DNA from: Allosalinactinospora lopnorensis
GTDB lineage: Bacteria > Actinomycetota > Actinomycetes > Streptosporangiales > Streptosporangiaceae
Length of the DNA stretch: 64,000 bases
Direction: 5' to 3'
Assembly: GCF_000981225.1 (NCBI RefSeq)
Contig: NZ_LAJC01000004.1
Coordinates: 62,001 to 126,000 of the forward strand
The notes under the pieces are model-generated. The model saw only the letters and a list, made by a program, of their open reading frames with translations. It was not told the origin of the DNA and ran no database searches. Each line of letters begins with the position of its first letter. The stretch's first letter is position 1. This document shows positions 8,669 to 16,638 of this stretch, one piece after another. Made by a program: the position numbers and the translations under genes.

Positions 8669-9691
8669 GTGACCCAACGTCCGACCCTGGCCCTCACCGT
8701 CGGCGATCCGGTGGGGATCGGCCCGGAGATCACCGTGCGCACGCTCGCGGACGCGGGCGGATCGGCGCCCGCGCGCGGGGTCGCCGTCGCCGATCCGGCG
8801 GTGCTGCGCCGAGCCGCGGCGGTGTGCGGACTCGATGTCGAGGTGCGCGCCCTGAGCTCCTGGGACCTCCCCGCGCCCCGTGCGGGGGTCATCGACTGCT
8901 ACGACATCGGTGTCCTGGGCGACACCGAACTGCCGTGGGGCGAGGTCGACCGCAGGGCCGGCCGCGCGGCGGTGCGCGCGATCGAGGTGGCCACCCGGGC
9001 CGCCATGGACACGCTCGTCTCCGGCGTCGTCACCGGTCCCATCAACAAGGAGGCCATCTGGGCCGCGGGCAGCGAGCACCTCGGGCACACCGAGATGCTC
9101 GGCGCGCTGACCGGAGTGACCCGGCAGAACACGATGTTCGTGGTGCGCGGGAAGAAGATCTTCTTCGCCACGCGGCACGTGTCGCTGCGCCAGGCGCTCG
9201 ACCAGACCACGGAGGAGCAGCAGATCGCCCAGATCGGGGAGGCGCTCACGGCGCTGCGCGTCTTCGGCCACGACGAGCCCCGGCTGGCCGTGGCCGCGAT
9301 CAACCCGCACGGGGGCGAGAACGGCGCGTTCGGCGACGAGGAGATCCGCCATCTCACCCCGGCCGTGCAGCGGGCGCGGGCCGGCGGCGCCGAGGTCACC
9401 GGCCCCGTGCCGGCGGACTCGGTGTTCCACCGGCTGCTGGAGGGCCACTACGACGGTGTCCTCTCGCAGTACCACGACCAGGGCCACATCGCCGCGAAGA
9501 CGTTCGACTTCAACGGGACCGTCTCGGTGACGGTCGGACTGCCCATCCTGCGCACCTCGGTGGACCACGGCACCGCCTTCGACATCGCCGGCCAGGGCGT
9601 CGCCGATCCGGCCACCATGAGGTCGGCGTTCCTGCACGGCGCGGAGTTCGCCCACTTCGCCGACCGGATCCGCGCGGAGTACGGGGGCTGA
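8669..9691 (+). CDS. pdxA2: PdxA2-type 4-phospho-D-threonate/erythronate dehydrogenase
   Basis: A 340-residue NAD-dependent dehydrogenase of the PdxA family. It starts ALTVGDPVGIGPEI and has the GPINKEAIW segment, the HTEMLGALTG motif and the metal-binding YHDQGHIAAK motif near residue 271, followed by TSVDHGTAFDIAGQG. In the catabolic PdxA2 subgroup the enzyme oxidises 4-phospho-D-threonate or -erythronate. The product decarboxylates to dihydroxyacetone phosphate. The neighbours favour this over pyridoxine synthesis, since no pdxJ is present. GTG 8669 follows AGGAGGAG (8654-8661). A strong hairpin closes the operon at 9697-9727. Confidence 0.9.
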   Translation: MTQRPTLALTVGDPVGIGPEITVRTLADAGGSAPARGVAVADPAVLRRAAAVCGLDVEVRALSSWDLPAPRAGVIDCYDIGVLGDTELPWGEVDRRAGRAAVRAIEVATRAAMDTLVSGVVTGPINKEAIWAAGSEHLGHTEMLGALTGVTRQNTMFVVRGKKIFFATRHVSLRQALDQTTEEQQIAQIGEALTALRVFGHDEPRLAVAAINPHGGENGAFGDEEIRHLTPAVQRARAGGAEVTGPVPADSVFHRLLEGHYDGVLSQYHDQGHIAAKTFDFNGTVSVTVGLPILRTSVDHGTAFDIAGQGVADPATMRSAFLHGAEFAHFADRIRAEYGG

Positions 9692-9696
9692 GGCCC

Positions 9697-9727
9697 GCGG
9701 CCGGCCGGCGTTCTGCCGGCCGGCCGC
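9697..9727. terminator. Perfect 13-bp hairpin between convergent genes
   Basis: Left arm 9697-9709 and right arm 9715-9727 are exact complements of GC-only sequence around a five-base loop (GTTCT). It sits between the stop of the PdxA2-type gene and the stop of the facing SSS transporter, so it can serve both transcripts. There is no U-tract, as is common in high-GC actinobacteria. Confidence 0.75.
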
Positions 9728-9739
9728 CGGGAGCCCGTC

Positions 9740-11257
9740 TCACTCGCGGTCGGCGTCCGCCACGTGACCGGTTTCGGTGTCGCCGGCCCGCACCCGGGTG
9801 CCCACGTCGACCTCGGCGCGTTCGGCGGCCAGCCGCTGGAGGGCCTCCTCGCGGGTGATCCGCTGGGGCGGGGTGAGCAAGGTGACGGCGACCCCGGCGG
9901 CGAGCGCCACCGCCAGCGACGGAATCACCGGGTTGCCCCAGAACTCGGTCCAGGACTCGACACCGTTGACGGTCAGCGCCGTCGCGGAGCCGCCGACCAT
10001 GGCCGCCAGGCCCCCCTGCCAGGTGGCACGCGGCCAGAACTTGCCGAGTACGGCCGCCACCAGCAGACCTGTGAGCACCGTGGAGATCATGAGCGTGATG
10101 TACTCGATGATGGTCGTCGCCATCAGCGCGAAGGCGAGGGCCACCCCGAGTACGGCGATCAGCGCGAAGCGCGAGTAGCGCACGATGTGCTCGGCCCGCG
10201 GAAGCCGCCCCGTCACCAGGTGGGTGACATCGCGCAGCAGGATGGTGACCGCGGTGATCGCGTCGGAGTCCCCCGACGACATGGTCGCCGAGAGGCCGGC
10301 GACCAGAAGGAGGGCGCCGATCCACACCGGGAAGACCTCGGTGGCCAGGTACGGGAACGCCAGGTCGGGACTCTCCAGGCCGGGCCGCATGCCGCTTGCC
10401 GCCAGACCGGCGATGGCGGGCATGACGGCGAAGGCGGCGAACAGCACCCCGACCAGGGCGAAACTGCGCCGCACGGTCCGGGTGTCCGCAGCGGAGTAGA
10501 TCCGTTGCCGGTAGGAGGGGGTGGCCAGCACCCCGACGGCGATGACGAGGGCCAGCGACACCGCGGGCAGCGCTCCGAGCGCCTCCACCCCCAGGACCGA
10601 GGTCGCCTCGTCGGGCGCGGCGCTGCTGACCTCGCCGAGCCCGCCGACCTTGACCACGGCGAGCACCGCCAGTGCGGTGAACCCGACGAACAGGATCGTG
10701 CCCTGCACGGCGTCGGTGATCACGACGGCCAGGTAGCCGCCGAGCACGGTGTAGGCCCCGAAGCCGAGCGCGACGACGATCTTGGCCGTGGTCATGTCCA
10801 TGCCGGTGATGTAGGACAGGTACAGCGACCCACCGAGGATGTGGGCGCCCAGCCAGCCCATCGACGCGATCAGCATGGCCACGGCGACCACGCCCTTCAC
10901 CACGCGGCTGGCCCCGTAGTAGGAGCTCATCTCCTCCGGGAAGCTCATGAATCCGTGCTCGCGCACGTCGGCGAAGAGCCAGAGGAGCGCGAACACACCG
11001 ATCGCCCCGCCGATGCCGTAGAGCGCTCCGGCCCACCCGTTCTCGTAGGCGAAGCCGACGGCCCCAAGGCTGGAGCCGGTGCCCACCAGTGTGGCCAGTG
11101 TGGTCCCCACCAGCAGGGGCGTGCCCAGGCGGCGCCCGGCGAGCAGGAAGTCCTCACCGCTGGCGGTGCGGCGCGCGATCCACACGCCGAGGCCGAGCAT
11201 CACGGCCAGGGACGCCAGGAAGGCCGTGAGGAAAATCGGGTTCGTTCCGGCGAGCAT
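9740..11257 (-). CDS. Sodium:solute symporter (SSS) family transporter
   Basis: A 505-residue polytopic membrane protein of the SSS/SLC5 family. About 13 membrane helices are visible. The first segments contain ARRTASGEDFLLAGRRLG and a VGTGSSLGAVGFAYENG stretch, typical of the sodium-binding TM1-TM2 region. ATMSSGDSDAITAVTIL near residue 330 matches the conserved TM8 sodium site. The charged tail is cytoplasmic. ATG 11255-11257 follows GGAGG. It is the last gene of a minus-strand set with RidA, a PLP enzyme and a deacetylase, so it probably imports that pathway's substrate. Confidence 0.9.
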   Translation of the reverse strand: MLAGTNPIFLTAFLASLAVMLGLGVWIARRTASGEDFLLAGRRLGTPLLVGTTLATLVGTGSSLGAVGFAYENGWAGALYGIGGAIGVFALLWLFADVREHGFMSFPEEMSSYYGASRVVKGVVAVAMLIASMGWLGAHILGGSLYLSYITGMDMTTAKIVVALGFGAYTVLGGYLAVVITDAVQGTILFVGFTALAVLAVVKVGGLGEVSSAAPDEATSVLGVEALGALPAVSLALVIAVGVLATPSYRQRIYSAADTRTVRRSFALVGVLFAAFAVMPAIAGLAASGMRPGLESPDLAFPYLATEVFPVWIGALLLVAGLSATMSSGDSDAITAVTILLRDVTHLVTGRLPRAEHIVRYSRFALIAVLGVALAFALMATTIIEYITLMISTVLTGLLVAAVLGKFWPRATWQGGLAAMVGGSATALTVNGVESWTEFWGNPVIPSLAVALAAGVAVTLLTPPQRITREEALQRLAAERAEVDVGTRVRAGDTETGHVADADRE

Positions 11258-11350
11258 CGGTAACCTCCATTGCCTCGGTGCGTGCAAGCACCGCGGGATG
11301 AACCGCCGACGTCGTTGGCTACGGCGGGGACGGGAAAGGGGGAACGGGGG

Positions 11351-11731
11351 TCAGGCGCTCGGCCGGTACAGAACGGCGTCGACCTCGATGGCGAATCCGG
11401 GCAGGTCGGCCCGCAGGGTGGTCCTGGCGGGCGGCTCGGCACCGAAGTACTGCGCGAACAGTTCGTTCATCGCCGCGAAGTCGTCGAGGTCGCGCAGGTA
11501 GACCCCCACTCTGACCGCGTCGGCCAGTGTGGCTCCGGCGGCCCCGGCGACCGCGGCGAGGTTGTCGAAGGCGGCGCGCGCCTGCTCGACGAACGGCCCT
11601 TCGACGCGGGAACCGTCCGGGCGGGCGGGGATCGCGCCCGCGCAGTGGATGTGGTCTCCCGCGACGACGGCGTGCGAGTACGGGCCGCCGGGGGGCGCGG
11701 CGTCGGGGGCGTGGATGACGCGTTTGGGCAC
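11351..11731 (-). CDS. RidA-family enamine/imine deaminase
   Basis: A 126-residue YjgF/YER057c/UK114 (RidA) protein. The family pattern includes PGGPYSHAVVAGDHIHCAG near the N-terminus, an ADAVRVGVYLRDL strand-helix and PARTTLRADLPG. The last carries the arginine that binds the carboxylate of 2-iminoacids. RidA proteins hydrolyse reactive enamines and imines released by PLP-dependent dehydratases. That fits its place directly after the fold-III PLP enzyme on the same strand. GTG 11729-11731 follows GGAAGGGAG. Confidence 0.93.
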   Translation of the reverse strand: MPKRVIHAPDAAPPGGPYSHAVVAGDHIHCAGAIPARPDGSRVEGPFVEQARAAFDNLAAVAGAAGATLADAVRVGVYLRDLDDFAAMNELFAQYFGAEPPARTTLRADLPGFAIEVDAVLYRPSA

Positions 11732-11794
11732 AGCAGGCTCCCTTCCTGGTACTGGTCGGTGGTGGCGTGCCCGGCCCGGAGCGGTCGGGCGGGT

Positions 11795-13099
11795 TCAGAA
11801 GAGGGTGCGCACGACGTCGACGACGTTGTCGTCGCTGTCGAGCACCGGGATCAGCGTCCATTTGTCGAAGACGGTGCACGGGTGGGACAGGCCGAGCTCG
11901 ACGATGTCGCCGGTCTCGAGCACCCCGGGTTCGGTGTCGCAGAAGGCGTGGTGGTCGTTGAGCTCGACGACGCGCACCCGCCCGTCGAGCGGCTCGCCGG
12001 CGCCGCCGCCCGCCCGCCGGAGGCTCCGGGCGACGGGCAGGTCGATGTCGAAGGAGACGTCGCGCTTGCCCACGCCGAGCAGCGCCCGCCCCGGCTCGGG
12101 GCACGACACCACCCGGGCGAAGCACGAGAGCGCGGGCCGCAGCGGGTCCGGGTCGGCCTCGGAGCGCAGCGGCGAGCTGCGCTCGTAGGACAGGTCATCG
12201 TGGGTCAGGTAGCACCCCGACCGGATGATGCGCCGCGTCGGGCGCGACAGCTCGGGCATGGCGGCCAAAGCCTCGGCGGCCAGGTCGGGGTAGCCGCTGC
12301 CGCCCGCGGTCACCAGCACCTCGTCGGAGCCGGCGAACAGGCCCTCGGCGTCGGCCCGGACAGCGAGGGAGGTGAGCCGGCCGAGCCAGTCGCGGGCCGC
12401 CTCCTCCGCATCGCCGTCGCGCCGCTGCGGCAGCACCCCCTCGTAGCCTTCGATCCCGGCCAGCCGCAACCGGCCGCTGCGTGCCACCCGCGCGGCGAGG
12501 GCGAGCGCGTCGCCGGTGTCGCGGACACCCGTGCGCCGGCCCGGGACGCCGAGCTCCACCAGTACCGGGAGCGGGCGGGAAGGCGAGTCCAGGTGCCGCT
12601 CCATCAGCTCGACCCCGGCCGTGGAGTCGACCAGGCACACCGGATCGAAGCCGGGCTCGGCGAGGGCGTCGGCCAGCCAGGCGAGCTGCCGGGGCTCGAC
12701 GACCTCGTTGGCGATGAGGACGCGGGGCACGCCGAACCGGTGCATCACCCTGGCCTGGGCCGCGGTGGCCGCGGTGAGCCCCCAGGCTTCGCGCTGCAGT
12801 TGGGCCGCCCACAGGTGGGGCGACATCGTGGTCTTGCCGTGGGGTGCGAGCTGCACCCCGTGCCCGGCGCACCAGCGGGCGAACCGGTCGAGGTTGTGCA
12901 GGACGGCGTCCTCGCGCAGCACTACCGCCGGCAGCCACAGGTCGGACAGCCCCCAGCCGGCGGTCCGCGCCCCGGCCGCGGTGATGGGGCTGATGGGCAG
13001 TGAGCGCGCCTCGACCGGCTCGGAGTCGAGGGCGGTGAGCCGGTCGGCGGGCAGGCCCCTCCCGGCGAGTCGGGACGGGAGTGCGGTGGTGTCGGTCAT
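11795..13099 (-). CDS. Fold-type III PLP enzyme, D-threonine aldolase/D-serine dehydratase-like
   Basis: A 434-residue cytosolic enzyme. The N-terminal alanine-racemase-like barrel has APHGKTTMSP with the PLP-binding lysine at about residue 89. The C-terminal D-serine-dehydratase-like domain carries ELNDHHAFC near residue 390, whose His and Cys are the zinc ligands in characterised dehydratases. The family deaminates D-beta-hydroxy amino acids or cleaves D-threonine. Its ATG (13097-13099) overlaps the upstream deacetylase stop as ATGA, so the two are translationally coupled. Neighbouring deacetylase and keto-deoxy-sugar-kinase-like genes suggest an amino acid or amino sugar acid dehydratase. 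The exact substrate is unknown. Confidence 0.85.
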   Translation of the reverse strand: MTDTTALPSRLAGRGLPADRLTALDSEPVEARSLPISPITAAGARTAGWGLSDLWLPAVVLREDAVLHNLDRFARWCAGHGVQLAPHGKTTMSPHLWAAQLQREAWGLTAATAAQARVMHRFGVPRVLIANEVVEPRQLAWLADALAEPGFDPVCLVDSTAGVELMERHLDSPSRPLPVLVELGVPGRRTGVRDTGDALALAARVARSGRLRLAGIEGYEGVLPQRRDGDAEEAARDWLGRLTSLAVRADAEGLFAGSDEVLVTAGGSGYPDLAAEALAAMPELSRPTRRIIRSGCYLTHDDLSYERSSPLRSEADPDPLRPALSCFARVVSCPEPGRALLGVGKRDVSFDIDLPVARSLRRAGGGAGEPLDGRVRVVELNDHHAFCDTEPGVLETGDIVELGLSHPCTVFDKWTLIPVLDSDDNVVDVVRTLF

Positions 13100-14361
13100 G
13101 CGGACGCTCCGGGTCGCGGGAAGGGTTCGTCGAAATCCTCGGGGCGGGTCAGGCGCGGGGCCGCCGCGGCGCGTGTCCGCTCCTGCCGGTCCGCCTCGGC
13201 GCCGCCCTGCGCGGGGCTGAGCGGCACCCATGGGGGCGGCGGTTCCGCCGCGCACGGCGGCAGCGGCCGGCCGGCGACGTAGGTGGCGGTGTTGGCCAGC
13301 TTCAGTGGGGCCTCGCGGACTCCGCCGTGCACGTCGACGACCGGGAAGCGGCCCTCCTCGACGGCGAACACCGCGATGTCGGCGGGGCTGCCGGGAGCCA
13401 GGCCGCCCGCGTCGAGGCCGAGGACACGGGCGGGACGGGTCGTGGCGGCCTCGATCGCCTCGTAGAGCCCCCAACCGGCGGCGAGCATCTTGACCAGCAC
13501 CGTCGGCAGGTCGAACGCGGGGCCGTGCACCGACCGGGCGTGCAGGTCGGTGGAGACGACCGGCCGGACGCCCGAGGCCAGCTCGGCCTCAAGCACGTCG
13601 AAGGCGAACGCGCCGGAGCCGTGGCCGATGTCGAAGACCACTCCGTTGTCGTGGGCCTTGCGGGCGGCGCTGCTGAGCTTGCCGTCCTCCACCAGGTCGG
13701 CAGGGCATCCGGAGGCGCAGTGGGTGAGGATGTCCCCTTCGGCGAGGAGGGGGGCGATGTCGGCGATCGTCGGGGGCCCGTAGCCGACGTGCACCATCAG
13801 CGGTCGTTCGATCCGCCGGGCGAGGGCGACCGCCCGGCGCAGCGGCTCGATCCCGTTCGGTCCGACCGTGCGGGAGTCGATACGCGCCTTCACCCCGCAC
13901 ACCAGGTCGCCGTGGCGGGCCGCCACCGCGGCGGCGGTGTCGACGTCGAGGTGGTCGAGCACGCGGTGCTCCCCGGTCTCCGCGACCAGGCCGAGACCGG
14001 ACACGTTGATCAGCGCGCGGACGCGCACCCGCGAGCGGTCGGCGATGAACCTGCGCAGCCCGTCCATGCCGTAGGCGCCGGCGGAGCCGGCGTCCACCCA
14101 CGTGGTCACCCCGGTCCGCCAGGCCACCGGATCGGGGTCCAGGCCCCAGTAGGTGGCGCCCGTCCACACGTGGGTGTGCAGGTCCACCAGACCGGGGGTC
14201 ACCAGGCGGCCGCGGGCGTCGGCGACCTCGGCGGCCGCCTCCGCCGGCAGTCCGGGCCGCACCTCGGCGATCCTTCCCGCGCGCACGGCTATGTCGGCCG
14301 TGCCGTCGTGCCCGGTAGCGGGGTCGATCACCCGGCCGCCGCGCACCAGCAGGTCCCACAT
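13096..14361 (-). CDS. Amidohydrolase/deacetylase family metallohydrolase (COG3964-like)
   Basis: A 421-residue amidohydrolase-superfamily enzyme. The metal-binding HTH motif sits in PGLVDLHTHVW (His62, His64). A candidate carboxylated lysine is in CGVKARID near residue 150. Later ligands are in VHVGYG, LTHCASG and VVSTDLHARS. This arrangement and the DLLVRGGRVIDPATG opening match the COG3964 group, members of which deacylate N-acyl-D-amino or acyl-hydroxy acids. ATG 14359-14361 follows GGGAGG. It is the first gene of the minus-strand operon, divergent from the PfkB kinase across a palindromic operator. The C-terminal 50 residues are arginine-rich and of unclear use. Confidence 0.85.
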   Translation of the reverse strand: MWDLLVRGGRVIDPATGHDGTADIAVRAGRIAEVRPGLPAEAAAEVADARGRLVTPGLVDLHTHVWTGATYWGLDPDPVAWRTGVTTWVDAGSAGAYGMDGLRRFIADRSRVRVRALINVSGLGLVAETGEHRVLDHLDVDTAAAVAARHGDLVCGVKARIDSRTVGPNGIEPLRRAVALARRIERPLMVHVGYGPPTIADIAPLLAEGDILTHCASGCPADLVEDGKLSSAARKAHDNGVVFDIGHGSGAFAFDVLEAELASGVRPVVSTDLHARSVHGPAFDLPTVLVKMLAAGWGLYEAIEAATTRPARVLGLDAGGLAPGSPADIAVFAVEEGRFPVVDVHGGVREAPLKLANTATYVAGRPLPPCAAEPPPPWVPLSPAQGGAEADRQERTRAAAAPRLTRPEDFDEPFPRPGASA

Positions 14362-14410
14362 GCCGACCAGCCTCCCATCGAGGACCGGCGCCGCCGGCGC
14401 CGACCGATAA

Positions 14411-14429
14411 TGCTGCGTATTACGCAGCA
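14411..14429. promoter_or_regulatory. Palindromic operator between divergent catabolic operons
   Basis: TGCTGCGT (14411-14418) and ACGCAGCA (14422-14429) form a perfect 8-3-8 inverted repeat about 50 bases upstream of the deacetylase start and about 90 upstream of the kinase start. A local IclR-family gene lies downstream of the kinase, so this is its most likely binding site controlling both directions. The palindrome is seen directly; the regulator assignment is inferred. Confidence 0.6.
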
Positions 14430-14518
14430 GCGTTGCGTGTGTGTAAGCAAAGTTAGTAGCATCGCAGAACATGACAGGTCAAGACCCATGTGCCGAGGGT
14501 CGCTCCGGGAGGCCACAG

Positions 14519-15463
14519 GTGCACGCGGCGAACGGTCCGGCCACCGAGGCGGTGTGCGTCGGCGAGACGATGGCGCTGCTGATCCCCGACCCCCCGGCGC
14601 CCCCTGACCAGGCGGCGGTGTTCCGCCGGGACATCGGGGGCGCCGAGTCCAACGTCGCCGTGCACATGGCGCGGGCCGGGCGCCGAGTGGCCTGGCACAG
14701 CGCGGTCGGCGACGACGGCTTCGGCCGGCACCTGCGCGAGAGGCTGGCCGCCGAGGGCGTCGACTGCACGGTCCGGGTGGACCCGCACCGGCCCACGGGG
14801 CTGTATCTCAAGGAGCTCCGCCCCGAGGGCACCCGCGTGCGCTACTACCGCCAGGGGTCGGCGGCCTCCGCGCTGGAGCGGACCGACGCCGAGGAGGTGT
14901 GGAAGCGGCGGCCGCGGCTGGTCCACACCACCGGCATCACCGCCGGACTGTCCGACTCCAGCCGCGGCCTGGTCGAGGAGCTCCTCTCCGGCCGCCCGGG
15001 TGCGCTGCGCAGCTTCGACGTCAACTACCGGCCCGCTCTGCACGGTGAAAGCAGCACCGAACTCCTGCGCGAACTGGCGCGGCGGTCCGACGTCGTTTTC
15101 TGCGGGCTCGACGAGGCCCAGGCGCTGTGGGGCGTCCACACCGTCGACGACGTGCGCAGGCTGCTGGCCGGCCCCGACCTCGTCGTCGTCAAGCAGGGAG
15201 CGCACGGCGCCACCGCCTTCCGCGGCGACCGCTCCTGGCACCAGCCGGCCCCGCAGACCCGGGTGGTCGAGGCCGTGGGGGCGGGCGACGCGTTCGCCGC
15301 CGGAGTGCTGGACCGGTTGCTCGACGACGCGCCCATCGACCAGTGCCTTGTGGAAGGATCACGGTTGGCCGGCGCTGCGCTGCGGGTACGCGGCGACATC
15401 CCGCCCGTCGGCGAGTCCGGAGCCGCGGGCCCGGGCAGTGCCGGGCGCGGGGCGCAAGGCTGA
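14519..15463 (+). CDS. PfkB-family carbohydrate kinase, 2-keto-3-deoxygluconate kinase-like
   Basis: A 314-residue ribokinase-fold sugar kinase. It begins EAVCVGETMALL and has the IGGAESNVAVHMARAG substrate-binding segment. SFDVNYRP lies mid-protein and the catalytic anion hole is EAVGAGDAFAAG, whose Asp is the base. The GETMALL opening and DVNYRP are typical of 2-keto-3-deoxygluconate kinases. GTG 14519 follows GGGAGG (14507-14512) with good spacing. An in-frame ATG at 14471 would add 16 residues that look non-conserved. It is divergent from the deacetylase and 44 bases before the IclR gene. Confidence 0.87.
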   Translation: MHAANGPATEAVCVGETMALLIPDPPAPPDQAAVFRRDIGGAESNVAVHMARAGRRVAWHSAVGDDGFGRHLRERLAAEGVDCTVRVDPHRPTGLYLKELRPEGTRVRYYRQGSAASALERTDAEEVWKRRPRLVHTTGITAGLSDSSRGLVEELLSGRPGALRSFDVNYRPALHGESSTELLRELARRSDVVFCGLDEAQALWGVHTVDDVRRLLAGPDLVVVKQGAHGATAFRGDRSWHQPAPQTRVVEAVGAGDAFAAGVLDRLLDDAPIDQCLVEGSRLAGAALRVRGDIPPVGESGAAGPGSAGRGAQG

Positions 15464-15507
15464 CCGCCGCCGCGCGGACAACGCGCGCCGAACGAAAGGA
15501 GGGTCCC

Positions 15508-16254
15508 GTGTCAGGCAGCGTCGAGCGCGCCCTTCACATCATCGTCGAGCTGTCCGGCGGTCCGGCCACCATCAGTGAGCTGGGCCGGCGCCTTGATGTG
15601 CACCGCACGACGTCGCTGCGGCTGCTGCGCACGCTCGAAGAGGAGCGGTTCGTGCGGCGCATGGAGGACGGAAGGTACCGGCTGGGGCCGCGCATGACCA
15701 CCCTCGCCCATGCCGCCCTGGAGGGGATCGACGTCCGGACCGCGGCCGCCGGCCACCTCCGCGCGCTCGGCGACAAGTGCGGCCACACGATCCACCTGGC
15801 GGCCATCGAGGACCGCGGCGTCGTCTATCTCGACAAGGTGGAGTCGCGCCACGTCATCCGCATGTACTCGCATGTCGGCGCCACCGCCCCCGTGCACGCG
15901 ACCGCGGTCGGAAAGGCGATGCTCGCGCACCTGCCCTCCCGCGAGCGCGACCGCCTGCTCGGCGAGCCGCCGTACCTCCGCTGCACGCCCAACACCCGCA
16001 CCACCCGGGAGGACCTCGACGCCGACCTCGCGCGCACAGCGGCCCAAGGGTGGGCGCTCGACGACGTCGAACACGAGGACTTCATCCACTGCGTCGCCGC
16101 CCCGATCTTCGACGCGGCCGGGCGGGTCGCCGCGGCGGTGTCGATCTCCGTCCCGCACATGGTGCTGGACCGCGAAGGGCTTCTCGCCCTCGTCCCCGAC
16201 CTGCGGGCCACGGCCGACGCCATCAGCGAGGAACTCGGCCGGGAGCGCGCCTGA
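15508..16254 (+). CDS. IclR-family transcriptional regulator
   Basis: A 248-residue IclR protein. The N-terminal winged helix-turn-helix has ATISELGRRLDVHRTTSLRL (about residues 19-38). The effector domain shows GHTIHLAAIEDRGVVYLDKV, the signature HATAVGKAMLAHLP and an ALDDVEHEDFIHCVAAPIFD stretch. GTG 15508 follows AAAGGAGGG (15495-15503). It is downstream of and probably co-transcribed with the sugar kinase. IclR regulators commonly control a divergent catabolic operon, so the palindrome at 14411-14429 is the best candidate site. Confidence 0.93.
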   Translation: MSGSVERALHIIVELSGGPATISELGRRLDVHRTTSLRLLRTLEEERFVRRMEDGRYRLGPRMTTLAHAALEGIDVRTAAAGHLRALGDKCGHTIHLAAIEDRGVVYLDKVESRHVIRMYSHVGATAPVHATAVGKAMLAHLPSRERDRLLGEPPYLRCTPNTRTTREDLDADLARTAAQGWALDDVEHEDFIHCVAAPIFDAAGRVAAAVSISVPHMVLDREGLLALVPDLRATADAISEELGRERA

Positions 16255-16542
16255 CCCGCCTCCCCCGCCCGTGAGTCCGGGGCGGTCCGCACGCCCCGGA
16301 CGGTCCGCACCGCGGGGCCGGGCCGCCGCTTCCCCGCAGGAAAGAGCGCATTCCCGGTGGCGGGGAGTCCCGCACCGTTGCCGGGAGCCGCTGCCTTCCG
16401 GCGCGCGGAGAGGCCGGTTCGAGGAGGTCTCCGGTGCCGGCCGACCGCGCCGTTCAGGGTCCTGACACGCGGAAACAGCGCCCCTCCGCCCCGTCAGTCC
16501 CTACTAATTCTCTTGACCCCCTGGTCACCGACGTCAAAGCCC

Positions 16543-16562
16543 CATACCATCTGGTTGGTATG
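16543..16562. promoter_or_regulatory. Palindrome upstream of the ABC transporter operon
   Basis: CATACCA (16543-16549) and TGGTATG (16556-16562) are perfect complements separated by six bases, 77 bases before the first transporter gene. The form resembles operators of TetR-type regulators, but no such gene is nearby. The rest of the 384-base gap (16255-16638) holds a TTGACC box at 16513-16518 and no gene. Confidence 0.5.
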
Positions 16563-16638
16563 TGAAGCATGTCTCACCCTGCCCATCCCCCGTTCCCTTC
16601 CCGCGACCGACCACATCGCGGCCGAGGAAGGAGCCTGG

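Noticed and set aside
5828-9655. A 1275-codon open frame on the minus strand
   Set aside because: It lies exactly antisense to the permease, kinase and dehydrogenase genes. In high-GC DNA the antisense of third-position G/C codons stays open, and the translation is low-complexity with no domain.
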